A stretch of DNA of 64,000 nt from Congeria kusceri (taxonomy: Eukaryota; Mollusca; Bivalvia; Myida; Dreissenidae), in the NCBI GenBank assembly GCA_027627225.1, contig CM051028.1:20607701-20671700 (forward strand), in the 5' to 3' direction. Below are positions 46,996 to 58,819 of this stretch, in pieces; position 1 is the first letter of the stretch, and each line of letters opens with the position of its first letter. The notes beneath the pieces are model-generated. The model was not told the DNA's origin. It did not search any database and saw only the letters and a list, made by a program, of their open reading frames with translations. The position numbers and the translations under genes are program-made.

Positions 46996-49358
46996 ATACG
47001 CCCGTTTGAAAAACGGCAATATTATGGGAACGCAGAAGTGATAAGCTTGATGAGACGGATTGTCGCGCGCAAAAACCAGGTCCCTAGGTGCAATCAAGGT
47101 CACAATTCAAGGTCAAAGGTCAAATATAATAAATCAATCCTTACCACATTGTCTTGAGCATATCTTTGTCAAGCATGGATGGATTTCCAAATAACTTAAC
47201 AGAAGCGACAAGCATAGTGAGACGAGATGTCGCGCGTAAGGTACATGTTCCTAGATCCAAGGTCAAGGGGACAATTCAAGGTAAAAGGTCAAATTTAAGA
47301 AATCAATCCGAAGCACTTTGTCCGGAGCATATCTTTATCCAGCATTGATGGATTTTCAAATAACTTGACAGAAGTGACAATCATAGTAAGACGGTTTGTC
47401 GCGCACAAGAACCAGGTCCCTAGGTCCAAGGTCACGGTCACAATTCAAGGTCAATGGTGAAATTTAAGAAATCAATCCTAAATATTTTGTCCGGAGCATA
47501 TCTTGTCGAGCATGGATGGATTTGCAAATAATCTCACAGAAGTGACAAGCATGGTGAGTCAAAGTGTCGCGCGCAAGAACCAATACCCTAGATCCAAGGT
47601 CAAGGTCGCAATTGAAGCTCAAAAGTTAAATTTCAGAAATCAATCCTTACTCGTTTCTCTGGACCATATCTATGTCGAGCATGAATTGATTTTTTAATAA
47701 CTTGGCGGAAGTGACAAGCATGGTGAGACAGAGTGTCGAAAACAAGAAGCAGGTCCCTAGGTCCAAGGTCAAGGTCACAATTTAAGGTCAAATTTAAGAA
47801 ATCAATCCTAAACACTTTGTCTGGAGCATATCCTTGTCCAGCATGGATGGATTTTCAAATAACTTGGCAGAAGTGACAAGCCTGGTGAGGTGGAGTGCTG
47901 TGCATAAGAACCAGATCCTTAGGTCAAATGTCAAGGTCAAAATTCAAGGTCAAAGGCGTAGTGGCAGCATTAAATTTTTGTTTCCGCTATCTAACTCGAG
48001 AACGCATTGAGCTATTGTAATGAACTTCCTACATAGATACCTATTGCAAGACCGCGCTTTGGATTGCATATGAAGTGGGTGGGTTCAAGGTCAAGGTCAC
48101 TGTTACTAAAAATGAAAAACAGTTTCTGCTCAATAACTTGAGAACGCATTGAGATATTTTAATGAAACTTTATCCATAGATACCTTATATCGAGTCCTTG
48201 CTTTGGATGGCATATGGTGTGGTTGGGGTCAAGGTCAATGTTACTTAAAATAGAAAAACGGTTTCCGCTCAATAACTTAAGAACGCATTGATAAATGTTA
48301 ATGAAACTTAATACATAGATACCTTAAATTGAGACCTCGCTTGGGATTGCATATGGGCTGGGTGGGGTCAAGGTCAAGTTCACTGTTTCTAAAAATAGAA
48401 CAACAGTTTATGTTCAATAACTTGAGCATGCAATGAGATATTTTAATGATACTTTTCATTGAGTCCTCGCTTGGGATTGCGTATGGGGTGGGTGGTGTGA
48501 AGGTCAAGGTCACTTTTACATGTTATAAATATATAAAAATGGTTTCTCCTCAAAAACTTGAGAACGAATTGTGATATTTCAATGAAACTTCATCCATAGA
48601 TACCTTATATCAAGACCTCGCTTGGGATTGCGCACGGGGTGGGTCACCAAGGTCGCTATTACTTAAAATAGAAAAACGGTTTCCGCTCAATAACTTGAGA
48701 ACACATGGAGATATTTTAACTAAACTTCATACATAGATACCTTATTTTGAGACCTTGCTTGGAATTGCGTAAAGGATGGATTGGGTCAAGGTCACTGTTA
48801 CTAAAAATAAAAACAACGGTTTCCACCCAATAGCTTGAGAACACATTGAGATATTTTAATGAAACTTCATACATATATATCTTATATCTAGACCTCGCTT
48901 GGGATTGCATATGGGATGGATGGGGTCAAGGTCATCATTACTTAAAATAGACAAACAAGTTTCTGTTCAATAGCTTGAGAAGATATTGAGATAGTTTAAT
49001 GAAACTTTATATGTAGATACCTTATATCTAGACCTCACTTGTGATTGCATATGGGGTGGGTGGGATCAAGGTCAAGGTCACAATTTTGAAAAAAATATTG
49101 TGCTGACTTGTATGCATTTCATTCGAAATATTTGTTTTTTTCTGGGAAATTCTACGTTTCTTGTTTATTTTGACATCTTGATTATAGATTTAAGAAAATA
49201 TATGGAATAGTTTTGATACCTCAACTCACCAGTTAGAAAGAGGCTTTGGAGATGAATTAAATGCTTGAATACCGTGACTCAACCTTATTAGTTTTTTAAT
49301 TGTTTCTTTGTAGTAATTGAATCTTAACCCCCCAAAAAGCTTCTTTGACGGGCGTATC
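46996..49358. mobile_element. DNA element with ATACGCCCGT ends and two internal minisatellites
   Basis: Inverted 10-bp ends ATACGCCCGT (46997) and ACGGGCGTAT (about 49348) enclose two tandem arrays. Array 1 (about 47040-47960) has about 5.5 units of 161-175 bp, each with catggatggattttcaaata, agaagtgacaagcatggtga, gtcgcgcgcaagaacc and tccaaggtcaaggtcac. Array 2 (about 47960-49085) has about eight units of ~140 bp with ataacttgagaacgcattga, gatattttaatgaaactt, catagatacctta and ggtcaaggtcactgtta. The short ORFs are not conserved between units. It is probably a non-autonomous transposon. Confidence 0.65.
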
Positions 49359-50078
49359 TTTGTGACAATGGCAATCTTGTTGTTATTGTATTATAAGTAA
49401 TATTGTTGTCATTTCAATCTATTTTTACAGATAATATCCACCACGCAAATGTGAACTGTGTACTTTTTCACGCAAGCAAGCAGTGACCCCCTGTTTTCTT
49501 TTTTCCAGTCTATTAAGCATATAATTATACATTAAATATTGATATTCAGGACTTTTTATGGAACATATTTTTTCTATAGTCGAAACCAACCTTTATTATG
49601 CTACGAAAACGCATAATTTGTTTTCGCCAAAAAGGATAAAAAGCAATATTATATTAAATTTTCAACATGTAACATATTGCTTTCTGACAATACCGTGACC
49701 CTTTATTTTTATGTTTTTATTGTATTAGGCATTGAACTATCTGCAAAATATGTGAACATAATTTTTTTTAATTTTTTTTATGGAAGGAAAAACATTGTAG
49801 AAATCGTCTTTAACAGCGCTGATGAATGAATATTAAGCAACAACGCAACACACTGTTTGAGAAAATAGAGCTGAACGGTTTGTAGTAATGAAATGATTTT
49901 AGCTATTACACATACAATGTATACTAGAAGTTACTCTTCCCAGAATTTTGCTCATATACGTCTGCATGACGTTCAGATGGTCGGGTGATAGAGCAATTGG
50001 ATTGGCGGAAGTCGCGGCTGGCTGGTACGACATGCGGACACTCATTATCTCAGCGTTATACATCAGCATTGAGATCTG
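49359..50078. other. Spacer without recognised content
   Basis: AT-rich sequence between the minisatellite element and the next MITE-like repeat. Nothing is recognised. Confidence 0.3.
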
Positions 50079-50342
50079 GGCTGGTATTCATAAAGCTCTT
50101 AAGGGAAATCTTAACTTCAGTTGTACTTAAGTGGAAATTTCAGATCCAATTGTCTATGTGAAATCCAATTAGTTCTGTTTACATAAAGGTAAAATATGAC
50201 ATATCTAAGCAATATGTACTAGTCTGAAACAATTTCTTTTGTAAAATGTCATATACATGAAACAGCTAAAGACTAAACGAATTTTAGAAATATAAGAAAT
50301 TTACTTAATGTTTCTCTAAGGAGCCTTGTAAATACGGGCCCT
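50079..50342. mobile_element. 264-bp MITE-like element, ends GGGC..GTATT..
   Basis: The left end, gggctggtattcataaagct then ctta, pairs with the complement of the right end, taaggagccttgtaaatacg then ggccc. The interior has no ORF. The ends resemble abundant short inverted-repeat elements of invertebrate genomes. Confidence 0.65.
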
Positions 50343-50464
50343 GGAATTGAAGCAAATCTTGTTGTGGTCTGAATATTTGCTTGGCACGTAAGCAACAGAT
50401 TTGAAAAACAATGCATCTAACGGATGTATTCCTTCTTCCCATCGACTTTGTACGTAGAGTCTAT

Positions 50465-50905
50465 TTAATTGGGCGTTTGCTTTGTTAGCTCTATGAAGGA
50501 CGTTTCAAACGGAGACATCTTCTCGTGTATCTTCCGTTTGGATTGTCGATGAGCCTTTGTTTCCACAAAAACTACACTTCCTATTGCCTTGTATGGTGCG
50601 GATCTTAAACAGCTTGAACAGCTTGGGCGTTGCTCACTGTTAGTGTCACTTGGGTGTTGCTCACTGTTAGTGTCACTTGGGTGTTGCTCAATGTTAGTGT
50701 CACTTGGGTGTTGCTCACTGTTAGTGTCACTTGGGTGTTGCTCACTGTTAGTGTCACTTGGGAGTTGCTCACTGTGAGTGCTGACAATCGGCGATTGGTC
50801 CCCGCTGTCTTTATAGTCACCTTTGCTCTGGAAAATTAATTTTAAAAAAATCACAAACGTTAACAATATCACGCACATTTTCACATGCATGTATTTATTA
50901 TACAT
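50465..50905 (-). CDS. Possible 146-codon membrane protein with 9-residue repeats
   Basis: An ATG-started minus-strand frame. An N-terminal hydrophobic segment (MCVILLTFVIFLKLIF, about residues 10-26) would act as a signal peptide or signal anchor. It is followed by about six tandem nonamers of the type NSEQHPSDT (about residues 43-95), encoded by a 27-bp minisatellite, and by a basic Ser/Lys-rich tail (SVVFVETKAHRQSKRKIHEK). No known domain is visible. It could be the first exon of a type II membrane protein or a secreted repetitive protein. The overlapping frames that also repeat (plus and minus) are shadows of the minisatellite. Uncertain. Confidence 0.4.
   Translation of the reverse strand: MYNKYMHVKMCVILLTFVIFLKLIFQSKGDYKDSGDQSPIVSTHSEQLPSDTNSEQHPSDTNSEQHPSDTNIEQHPSDTNSEQHPSDTNSEQRPSCSSCLRSAPYKAIGSVVFVETKAHRQSKRKIHEKMSPFETSFIELTKQTPN
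50625..50790. repeat. 27-bp minisatellite, about six units
   Basis: The plus-strand unit contains tgttgctcactgttagtgtc then acttggg. The length is a multiple of three, so it encodes nonamers in the minus-strand ORF with near-identical units and few substitutions. Confidence 0.9.
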
Positions 50906-51003
50906 TCAACGAAACACTTGTTCTTACGTCATTTAGTCAACTGTACATGTATTGTATTTTTATTCACCGCTGTATGATTATGTATTGATTTGTAAATTTT
51001 CAG

Positions 51004-51422
51004 ATATTTGGCTACTAGGGAAAAGTATCAGTCCTTGAGATACTCCTATCGAGTCGGAGTTTCTACAATCTCCAATCTAGCCCTTGAGGTGTGCAAAGTT
51101 ATGTGTGATCAGCTATCAACTACATGTATACACACAGATGCCATCATGTAAAGAGGACTTGCTTGACATAGTGGAAAGCTATTTCACGAATTGGCAGTTC
51201 CCACACTGCTGAGGTACCATCGACGGCAATTATATCGTGATACAATCGCCACGCAATTCTGGTTCTAGCTACAATAATTATAAGGGAACGTTTTCAATTG
51301 TTTTACTAGCTCTGGATGATGCTTATCTTTAATTTATCATGACCGGCATTGGGTCGTATGGACGGAATAATGATGGGGATATATTTGCTCGTTCTACATT
51401 CGGCGAAAACACTTGCAGCAGA
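51004..51422 (+). pseudogene. HARBI1-like (PIF/Harbinger) nuclease remnant
   Basis: Plus-strand fragments match the DDE nuclease family: LATREKYQSLRYSYRVGVST then ISNLALEVCKVM (51008-51100), DLLDIVESYFTNWQFPHC (51156-51209), then [20 protein letters not shown] then [17 protein letters not shown] (51216-51328) and TGIGSYGRNNDGDIFARSTF. The DG and ALDDA regions hold the catalytic acid neighbourhood. A frameshift near 51140 and two in-frame stops (51210 TGA, about 51331 TAA) show it is dead. An acceptor-like tttgtaaattttcag lies just upstream (50989-51003). Confidence 0.75.
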
Positions 51423-51431
51423 CGGGAACAA

Positions 51432-52504
51432 CGGTTAATTGTTCACAGCACAACACAACTTGTGTTTAAATAAAATATTTGACGTACATTAAATCAACAG
51501 TTCATCATTAGAACGGAAAACAAAACACAAGCATCCTTACAAAATTCGATAATATTCAATCAAGCCATTTTATGAACAATCCGTGTGTCAGCTAATAAGG
51601 AAAATACACAACAAATAAACTGTATGTTATCAAAGCAAAACAAACAACAACAACAACAAGTTTTTGTGCAATAAGTGAAAAACAAATAATACATTTCAAC
51701 ATGAAAGTTTTGTTGATGACCTAAAAATGGTTCTTGTGAAAGTTATTTATAGAACATATATCAACAACAAATTACACAACTAATGTGTTAACATATTTTA
51801 AAGTATGATATAGACTTGCGAGATGGTAAAGTTTCACAACAAGCCAAACAGTCAAATAGAAACTAAGCGTATAATGCTTAATAATCTAAGCAAACATACA
51901 CAACTCAACAGAGTAATAAGATACACACGATACATAGCATATGCCAGTACACGCGATATACTAAACCCAGACAGAAAGTACTCGTATCGTATTAAAACCA
52001 CTTCTGTTTTCGTCGAATATACAAAACATTGTAGGAACAGGTTTGACGAATATTTATATCTTTCAAAACGATCTTATTTCTATTATGAAAAATGTTGTAG
52101 TTGATAACGATATTTATTTTAAAGGTACCTTTTAAAAGATCGTTCGGGTTATAAAATGTTATAAAACGTCATACCTGTAATATCTAAAGCATTTGGACAT
52201 ACACTTCTTAAGTCTTACACAATAAAAAAGAGGGATATCCACTGGAGCTCGAACCTATGGCCTTAGGATTACAGAACTGTCACGCTTACCTCTCGGCCAC
52301 ACGGTCTAAGATGCACTGACGTGTATTTTTAACGATATGTGAGATATACACAATTATTTATTATAACTCATAAACATATCTTTGGTGTAGCAAAGACTAC
52401 TCGCATTAAGAGTGTAACACGTAATAAACACAAGTTAAATAACACTCGTTTTTATATTTTTGACTTTATAATCATACAAGTATTTATAGCTTAATATTAT
52501 TATT
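51432..52504. repeat. Composite dispersed repeat, copy 1
   Basis: Shared with copies at 53515-53790 (left part), 54170-55225, and one split by the LTR element (56150-56194 plus 61535-62275). Landmarks are ggttaattgttcacagcac, aatattcaatcaagccattt, gtgtgtcagctaataagg, ataaaatgttataaaacgtc and actcgcattaagagtgtaac. Relative to copy 3, this copy has about 320 extra bp (about 51795-52115) carrying a 93-codon ORF without recognised homology; it may instead be a deletion in copy 3. Confidence 0.8.
52232..52309 (-). repeat. tRNA-like segment (SINE head) in composite repeat copy 1
   Basis: On minus, A box TGGCCGAGAGG and B box GGTTCGAGCTCC at tRNA-like spacing. The same module is at 54686-54759 and 61598-61678. 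It is embedded in repeats and has no intact cloverleaf that I can verify, so it is treated as a tRNA-derived SINE part, not a functional tRNA. Confidence 0.6.
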
Positions 52505-53510
52505 TTATACATTTAATTGGATTGTGAGCTTTAGTGGCCATTTTGTGCAGTGAGGCGGAACCATTTTAATAAGTTTGGAAGAGGACCATTAAACGAACAT
52601 TTGTGTAAAATTATTTGAAAATCTACAATAGGTTTAGAAGAAAATGGCGTTAAGACATAATTCTATTTTTAACTCTGGTGGCCATCTTGTGAAGCGAAAC
52701 CATTTTCACAGGTTTGGTAGAGGATCATTCCGGGAACATTTCTGAAAAGTTTCATGACAATTGACCAAGAACTTTTGAAAATATGATAGGAATACAAAAC
52801 ATTAACGCGAATTCTATTTTTAGCTCTAGTGGCAATTTTGTGCAGTGAGGCGGAACCATTTTAATAAGTTTGGTAGACGAACACTGAACGAACATTTGTG
52901 TAAAATTATTGAAAATCTAGCAATAGGTTTAGAAGAAAATGGCGTTAAGTCATAATTTTATTTTTAGCTCTGGCGGCCATCTTGTGAAGTGAAGCGAAGC
53001 CATTTTCACAAGTTTGGTAGAAGACCATTCAAGGAACATTTCTCTAAAGTTTCATTAAGATTGACCAAAAACTTTTGAAAATATGACAGGGATACGAAAC
53101 TTTAACGCAAGTTCTATTTTTAGCTCAAGTGGCCATTTTGTGCAGTGAGGCGGAACCATTTGAATAAGTTTGGTAGAGAAATACTAAATGAACATTTGTG
53201 TAAAATTATTTGAAAATGTAGCAGTATGTTGTAAAGAAAATGGCGTTTAGACATAATTCTATTTTTAGGTCTGGCGGCCATCTTGTGCAGTGAAGCGGAA
53301 CCATATTCTCAGGTTTGGTAGAGAACATTTCTGTAAAGTTTCATAAAGATTGACCAAGAACTTTTGAAAATATGACAGGAATACGAAACTTTAACGCATA
53401 CTTTTATCGACATCGCAATGCCCGCCCGCCCGCCCGCCCAACCAACCGGTTTTCGCTAATCTATAAGCCGAGATTTTTTGCGTTGAAAAATCCGGCTTAA
53501 AATACATACG
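52505..53510 (+). repeat. ~300-bp tandem repeat (TGGCCATTTTGTGCAG family), with terminal hairpin
   Basis: About three units start near 52512, 52823 and 53123, each with two related halves: agctctagtggccattttgt then gcagtgaggcggaaccattt, and gctctggcggccatcttgtg. The array ends in a (CCCG)n tract (53419-53440) and an inverted repeat, ataagccgagattttttgcg / aaaaatccggcttaa (about 53463-53502). The same family occurs at 15000-15500 (reverse) and 55845-56150. Confidence 0.8.
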
Positions 53511-53514
53511 GTTT

Positions 53515-53800
53515 TTAGTTTATGCATTATTCATATTTTTAAACTCAACAAACGGTTAACTGTTCACAGAACTACAAGCATTGTGTTTAAATAGAATTAG
53601 TGACATAGATGAAATCAACATTTCTTCATGAGAATAGGAAATACATGTAAGCATCCTTACAAAATGCGATAATATTCAACCCAGCCAGTTTATGAACAAT
53701 GCGTGTGTCAGCTAATGAGGTAAATACACAACAAAGAAATATTATATGTTATAAAAGCAAAAAACACGTTACAGTGCAATAAATGAAAAACAAATAATAT
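53515..53800. repeat. Composite dispersed repeat, copy 2 (left part, diverged)
   Basis: It matches the left ~250 bp of copies 1 and 3 (aacggttaactgttcacag, gcatccttacaaaatgcgat, caatgcgtgtgtcagctaat) with more substitutions. It is followed by unrelated sequence containing a small imperfect hairpin, agagctgtcagaggacagc (53817). Confidence 0.7.
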
Positions 53801-54169
53801 TAATCAAGAGAGCTGTCAGAGGACAGCGCTTGACTATTCGAAGTACTTTGGTTTGAACATATTTTGGAAAGTGGAAGGGGCATACATTTGTTGAAATACA
53901 AAACTTTTAAGTGAAAACCGTATACAGTCTGTATATATACATTTTGATTGAAAATCTCATTCACGGCTGAATTCTGGTTCTTGTAGCAAATACTGGAGTA
54001 GGTTTATAGATTTAAATGCTTTAAAAAAGCATAGCATAACGAGTACAAAGAACATAGTGTCAATGTAATGGCTTTCTCAACAAACACGTCAATTATTCAT
54101 GTAAAATGTCCTTTAAAGCACTGACAATAAATGTCTCTTTTTTTTCATCAAAACAAAACAAAAAATGAA

Positions 54170-55225
54170 TACCGTATTGAGTTAATGCATTATTTATATT
54201 TTTAAATTAAACAAAAGGTTAATTGTTAACAGCACAACACAACTTGTGTTTAAATAAAATATTTGACGTACATTAAATCAACAGATCGTCATTAGAACGG
54301 AAAACAAACACAAGCATCCTTACAAAATTCGATAATATTCAATCAAGCCATTTTATGAACAATCCGTGTGTCAGCTAATAAGGAAAATACACAACAAATA
54401 AACTGTATGTTATAAAAGCAAAAAAACAAAAACAACAAGTTTTTGTGCAATAAGTGAAAAACAAATAATACATTTCAACATGAAAGTTTTGTTGATGACC
54501 TAACAATGGTTCTTGTGAAAGTTATTTATATAACATTTATCAACAACAAATTACACACCTAATGTGTTATTTTAAAGGTACCTTTTAAAGATCGTTCGAG
54601 TTATAAAATGTTATAAAACGTCATACCTGTAATATCTAAAGCATTTGGACATACACTTCTTAAGTCTTACATAATAAAAAAGAGGGATATCCACTGGAGC
54701 TCGAACCTACGGCCTTAGGATTACAGAACTGTCACGCTTACCTCTCGACCACACGGTCTAATATGCACTGACGTGTATTTTTAACGATATGTAAGACATA
54801 CACAATTATTTATTATAACTCATAAACATATCTTTGGTGTAGCAAAAACTACTCGCATTAAGAGTGTAACACGTAATAAACACAAGTTAAATAACACTCG
54901 TTTTTGTATTTTTGACTTTATAAATCATACAAATATTTATAGCTTAATATTATTATTTTATACATTTAGTTGGATTGTGAAGGATAGTATATATTAAATG
55001 CACAGCATATGTCTTTACAAATAGAATAATAAGCTTACAACAGGGAAAACATACGAAATGTATAAACATCTACCTAGATGCCAAATGTTTGCCATCTTGA
55101 CTTCAGTCGAATTGCGCATCGATTTTATGTATCCAGTACATTGAAAAACACTTGTAACTTTCTAATTTATTGGCTTACTTTATATTTTATATTGATTGGC
55201 CATCTTAAATGCCACTCGTTCATTA
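54170..55225. repeat. Composite dispersed repeat, copy 3
   Basis: Near-identical to copy 1 over about 51432-52500, apart from the ~320-bp difference near 54562, and similar to 61535-62275 at its right end (cttgacttcagtcga, cttgtaactttctaat, gccactcgttc). It includes a tRNA-like segment at 54686-54759 on minus. Confidence 0.8.
54686..54759 (-). repeat. tRNA-like segment in composite repeat copy 3
   Basis: Minus-strand B box GGTTCGAGCTCC and A-box-like TGGTCGAGAGG. This is the diverged counterpart of 52232-52309. Confidence 0.55.
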
Positions 55226-55226
55226 T

Positions 55227-55262
55227 TATTAATCATATTTATTATTGCTATTATCATTATTA

Positions 55263-55321
<59 letters not shown>
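55227..55321. repeat. (ATT)n microsatellite
   Basis: A long run of att/tta units. The overlapping ORF with a polytyrosine run is an artefact of this tract. Confidence 0.95.
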
Positions 55322-55844
55322 CACATAATTTTCTATTGATCGTTGTTCATCGGCTAATAAACAACGATTTGAAGTTCTGATGCATGGGAATTAAACCACC
55401 TGGGCGTGTGCATGTTATATACTTGCAAATATTATCAAAACAAGACTGGTAACCAAATGTTTCATTTCATTTTTCACTTAGTATTTTTGTATGTATTATG
55501 TGCAGATAAAAAAATAGCCAATACTTTAGCAACACTGATTAATATTATTATATATAACCGCTTTAGAATGGACAATGCAGATTCTTTTCTTCTGTCATTA
55601 TAACGTTTAGGAAGAAATGGTATGAAACAACGAGGGCCTGCAGTATCATGGATGGGTGCGGATTCGGGAGACTGCGTGTAATGTCGTACAATGCGAGTAC
55701 AAAGAACATAATGTCAATCTAATTGCTTCCTTTACAAACAAAGCAGATAAAAATGCGGAAACCGCATTAAAGCCGGATTTTTTAGTTTGCCGATGGGGTA
55801 CATGTACAAGAAAATGTTGGTGAAGAAGTATGGAAGTTTCATGT

Positions 55845-56150
55845 AGAGCTCTAGTGGCCATTTTGTGCAGTGAGGCGGAACCATTTTAATAAGTTTGGAA
55901 GAGGACCACTAAACGAACAATTGTGTAAAATTATTTGAAAATCTAGCATTAAGTTTAGAAGAAAATGGCGTTTAGACATAATTCTATTTTTAACTCTGGT
56001 GGCCATCTTGTGAAGCGGAACCATTTTCACAGGTTTGGTAGAGGATCATTCCAGGAACATTTCTGAAAAGTTTCATGAAAATTGACCAAGAACTTTTGAA
56101 AATATGATAGGAATACAAATTTTAACCCAAATTCTATTTTAATTTATGGA
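55845..56150 (+). repeat. One unit of the TGGCCATTTTGTGCAG repeat
   Basis: It carries agctctagtggccattttgt, gaggcggaaccattttaata, aagaaaatggcgtttagac and gaccaagaacttttgaaaat, matching units at 52505-53410. It abuts the composite repeat copy split by the LTR element. Confidence 0.8.
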
Positions 56151-56194
56151 GTTTTAAATGGTACCTTTAAAAGACCGTTTGGATTTATAAAATG

Positions 56195-56429
56195 TGTAAC
56201 ACCTCTCTGTGTTGCTACCTATTGAAACTCAAGATCGTATAGTGGTTTAAATTTTATTAACTAAGTCTAATAGCTACAGAGGCTAGGATGCAACTCGCTT
56301 TTCTCTAATGCTACTCCTAGCTAAAGGCATGCAACCGACTACGCCATATACACGTGGTTTCCCTGGTCCAATCCGGTGCTACCTATAGCACACCCATCAC
56401 CTGTATATGCAAGACCGTATTGTGTTACA
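56195..56429 (-). repeat. 3' LTR of the LTR retroelement
   Basis: 235 bp beginning TGTAACACCTCTCTGTG and ending ATTGTGTTACA, with inverted TGTAACAC/GTGTTACA termini. It matches 61299-61534 with scattered differences. The flanking bases AATG (56191-56194) repeat after the other LTR. Confidence 0.9.
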
Positions 56430-57125
56430 TTCGTCCCATTTTTTGAAAGGAGTTTTACCCAGTAAACTACTAGACCCAAAACTTGAACACAATAGGTCGC
56501 CGTAGTATTATTTTAACATCAATAGTATGCCCACAACATATCAAAATATGTCCGCGATTAAATTTATAACATGCAACATTCTTATTTCATATAATTCTGG
56601 CTACATCAATTACATTCATGACAGTATTAAAAGTTCAATATTGCAATATCCCAAAGTCCCATACGTCTCTACTGGTTACACTCCACACTATTGTTTGATA
56701 CTGGTACAAGTTACTCGATGGTGCTTATTTCCGGGTCGGTGCTCGAATCCGGACCCAAACTCGACATTCCTTCAATGTCGTCTCCCGGGTAGCTGCAACG
56801 CTTGAATGCCGATAGACGCGTCCTAGACCAGCGCTGTACAATGGCAAGTAAATAGCAGTTTTGATTGTGCTTTAAAACTGATATTATAATAACCACCACT
56901 AGAGTAAGAACCAGGCTAACATAAAACCACAGACTAAACGACTTTTTAACAGTTATTTGGCAACGTTAATTGATTTCAATTCCCGTACTAAGGTGTCTAT
57001 AGGCAATTTTTTTCTGGCAAATTATCCGGAATCTCAATTTCTGTCATTTCCGGGAAAGTGTAAATGAACTTGTCCCAGATAATGCTTTTGGAAAAATTTG
57101 CTGCTTGCAAATCAAACGACTGTTT

Positions 57126-58600
57126 TCACATGTGAATTTTCCCCGCTACATATTGCAAACGTAAGGTAAAGTATTTATTTGTAGCAATACATTGCTCATC
57201 CAGATTAATTATGTCGAAGGGGGAACTAAGTATCTCAGTATGCTGGCCATTACATACAATTTTTAAGCTTTCCCTGGAGATAATTATCCAGCTATTTGCC
57301 ATACCTTTGAAAGCCAATGGTAAATTTGCTTTTGTAACAGCATTCGTACAAAACCGTTCATAATCACCATCCGTTAATAAATTTATCATACAGCTATTCC
57401 CCAAAATAACTGAATAAAGAGGACTCTCAACCGAACAATATTTGACATCTCTATGGCTACACGATTCCAGTTCTTTATGAAACAGAAACGCATAAAAACT
57501 GTCTAGCTGTATCGATAAGAAATCCGCGCGCTTCCAATGTGCAGCTTGCTGCCACCTCAGCAGCATCCTTAGCGCGGTGTTGAACGAGCGGTAGTGGAGA
57601 AGTAATTGGTACAGGTATCGCGCGGTAAACTTCATAAACCTCATCTAGTCTTATCATTGGTATTGACAGCATTATCAGGATCTATCCATCTAAAAACAAT
57701 GTGGAGCTCGTTAAACACCTGTAGAACGTCCAGATGTCGGTATTGGGATCACTAATTAGTGACATTAATTTCGGAGAAGCTTTCTGAATTTGTGCGAGCA
57801 GCACCTGTAATCCAGACGGATTAAATATTCGTGAAGAAATTTTACCAAGTGAAAGGAAATCAAGTTGGGACGGTAATGTGTTGAAGTATAATTTTGAATT
57901 TCGCAGCAGAATGTTAATTGCACCAATTAACAATTCCAGCTTAGCAATCACTTTAAGAAAATGTCGATTTTCAATTATTTACTTTGCGAGCTCTTCTGTC
58001 ATCATGCGTAATTTCGTATCCAAACTTCTTGAGCTGTCTTTTACCTCATTTATTGAATACCTATTTTCTCTTATAAGTTCCCGAGATTCATTAATTAAAG
58101 ACAGACTATGCTCCATTCTACATGTACGATTGACTGTTGGAATTTTGGTTATTTATCTGACTTCGAATCACTCGGTCGGATACCGTCCCAAATAACCATG
58201 ATAACGCTTCACCCACAAAAGAAAGTAGTGAACGTTTTTCTCGATTATTTATTGAAAATAATTGCTTTAAACACTTCCGAATATCCCGCTTTACATCTTG
58301 TAAGTAGTCTACTTCAGCCAATAATCCTTGTAACACGTTTACAAACGGTACCTAATTTATATTATGCAAGTAACTCGTTATTGATTCTTGAGTATAAAAC
58401 GTGCCTGTTTTACGCCATCTGTAATTAATGAAACAAAGCTTTCAATTTCGTCAAAATCGATAATAATTGTGGCTAGCCATTTTGCACTTGTTGTTGAATC
58501 TTCGTTCGTTTTATAAAACGTAACGTGATCCTTCACCAAAGTATGTCCCTGTATACTATCAGAACAAATACTTTTACGTGGGCCCACTAGAAGTAAAACA
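57126..58600 (-). pseudogene. Envelope-like glycoprotein remnant of the LTR element
   Basis: Minus-strand fragments in at least three frames lie where errantivirus-type elements carry an env gene. One fragment (58336-58118) holds a basic furin-like site followed by a hydrophobic segment (key residues REKR, then a Gly/Phe/Leu-rich stretch with LFG), as in insect F-like envelope proteins. A second (57951-57682) is a leucine-rich helical region. A third (57644-57126) has several spaced cysteines. Stops and frame changes separate them, so no complete protein can be made. The assignment rests on position and motif pattern. Confidence 0.6.
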
Positions 58601-58819
58601 CCTGCAAAAATGTTTATGAATTGGGGATGTATCTGAAACTAGAAACAAAAATTTGCTAATATATGATTTTCTGTTACATATATATACATGAAGCCTTGTA
58701 CAAACAGAACTCTTTCAAGCTACAATAACATAGCTTAAATTTACGTTTCTTTGCTCTATGCTTTTTTGTAGCCTTGATACCAGCATGGACTGACAATATT
58801 TCCTGCCAGTATCCTGATT

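Noticed and set aside
47154..48910. Several 60-70-codon ORFs in the 47-49 kb arrays
   Set aside because: Each lies in a minisatellite unit and is not conserved between units.
55078..55380. 100-codon ORF with a polytyrosine run
   Set aside because: The run is the (ATT)n microsatellite; the rest lies in a dispersed repeat.
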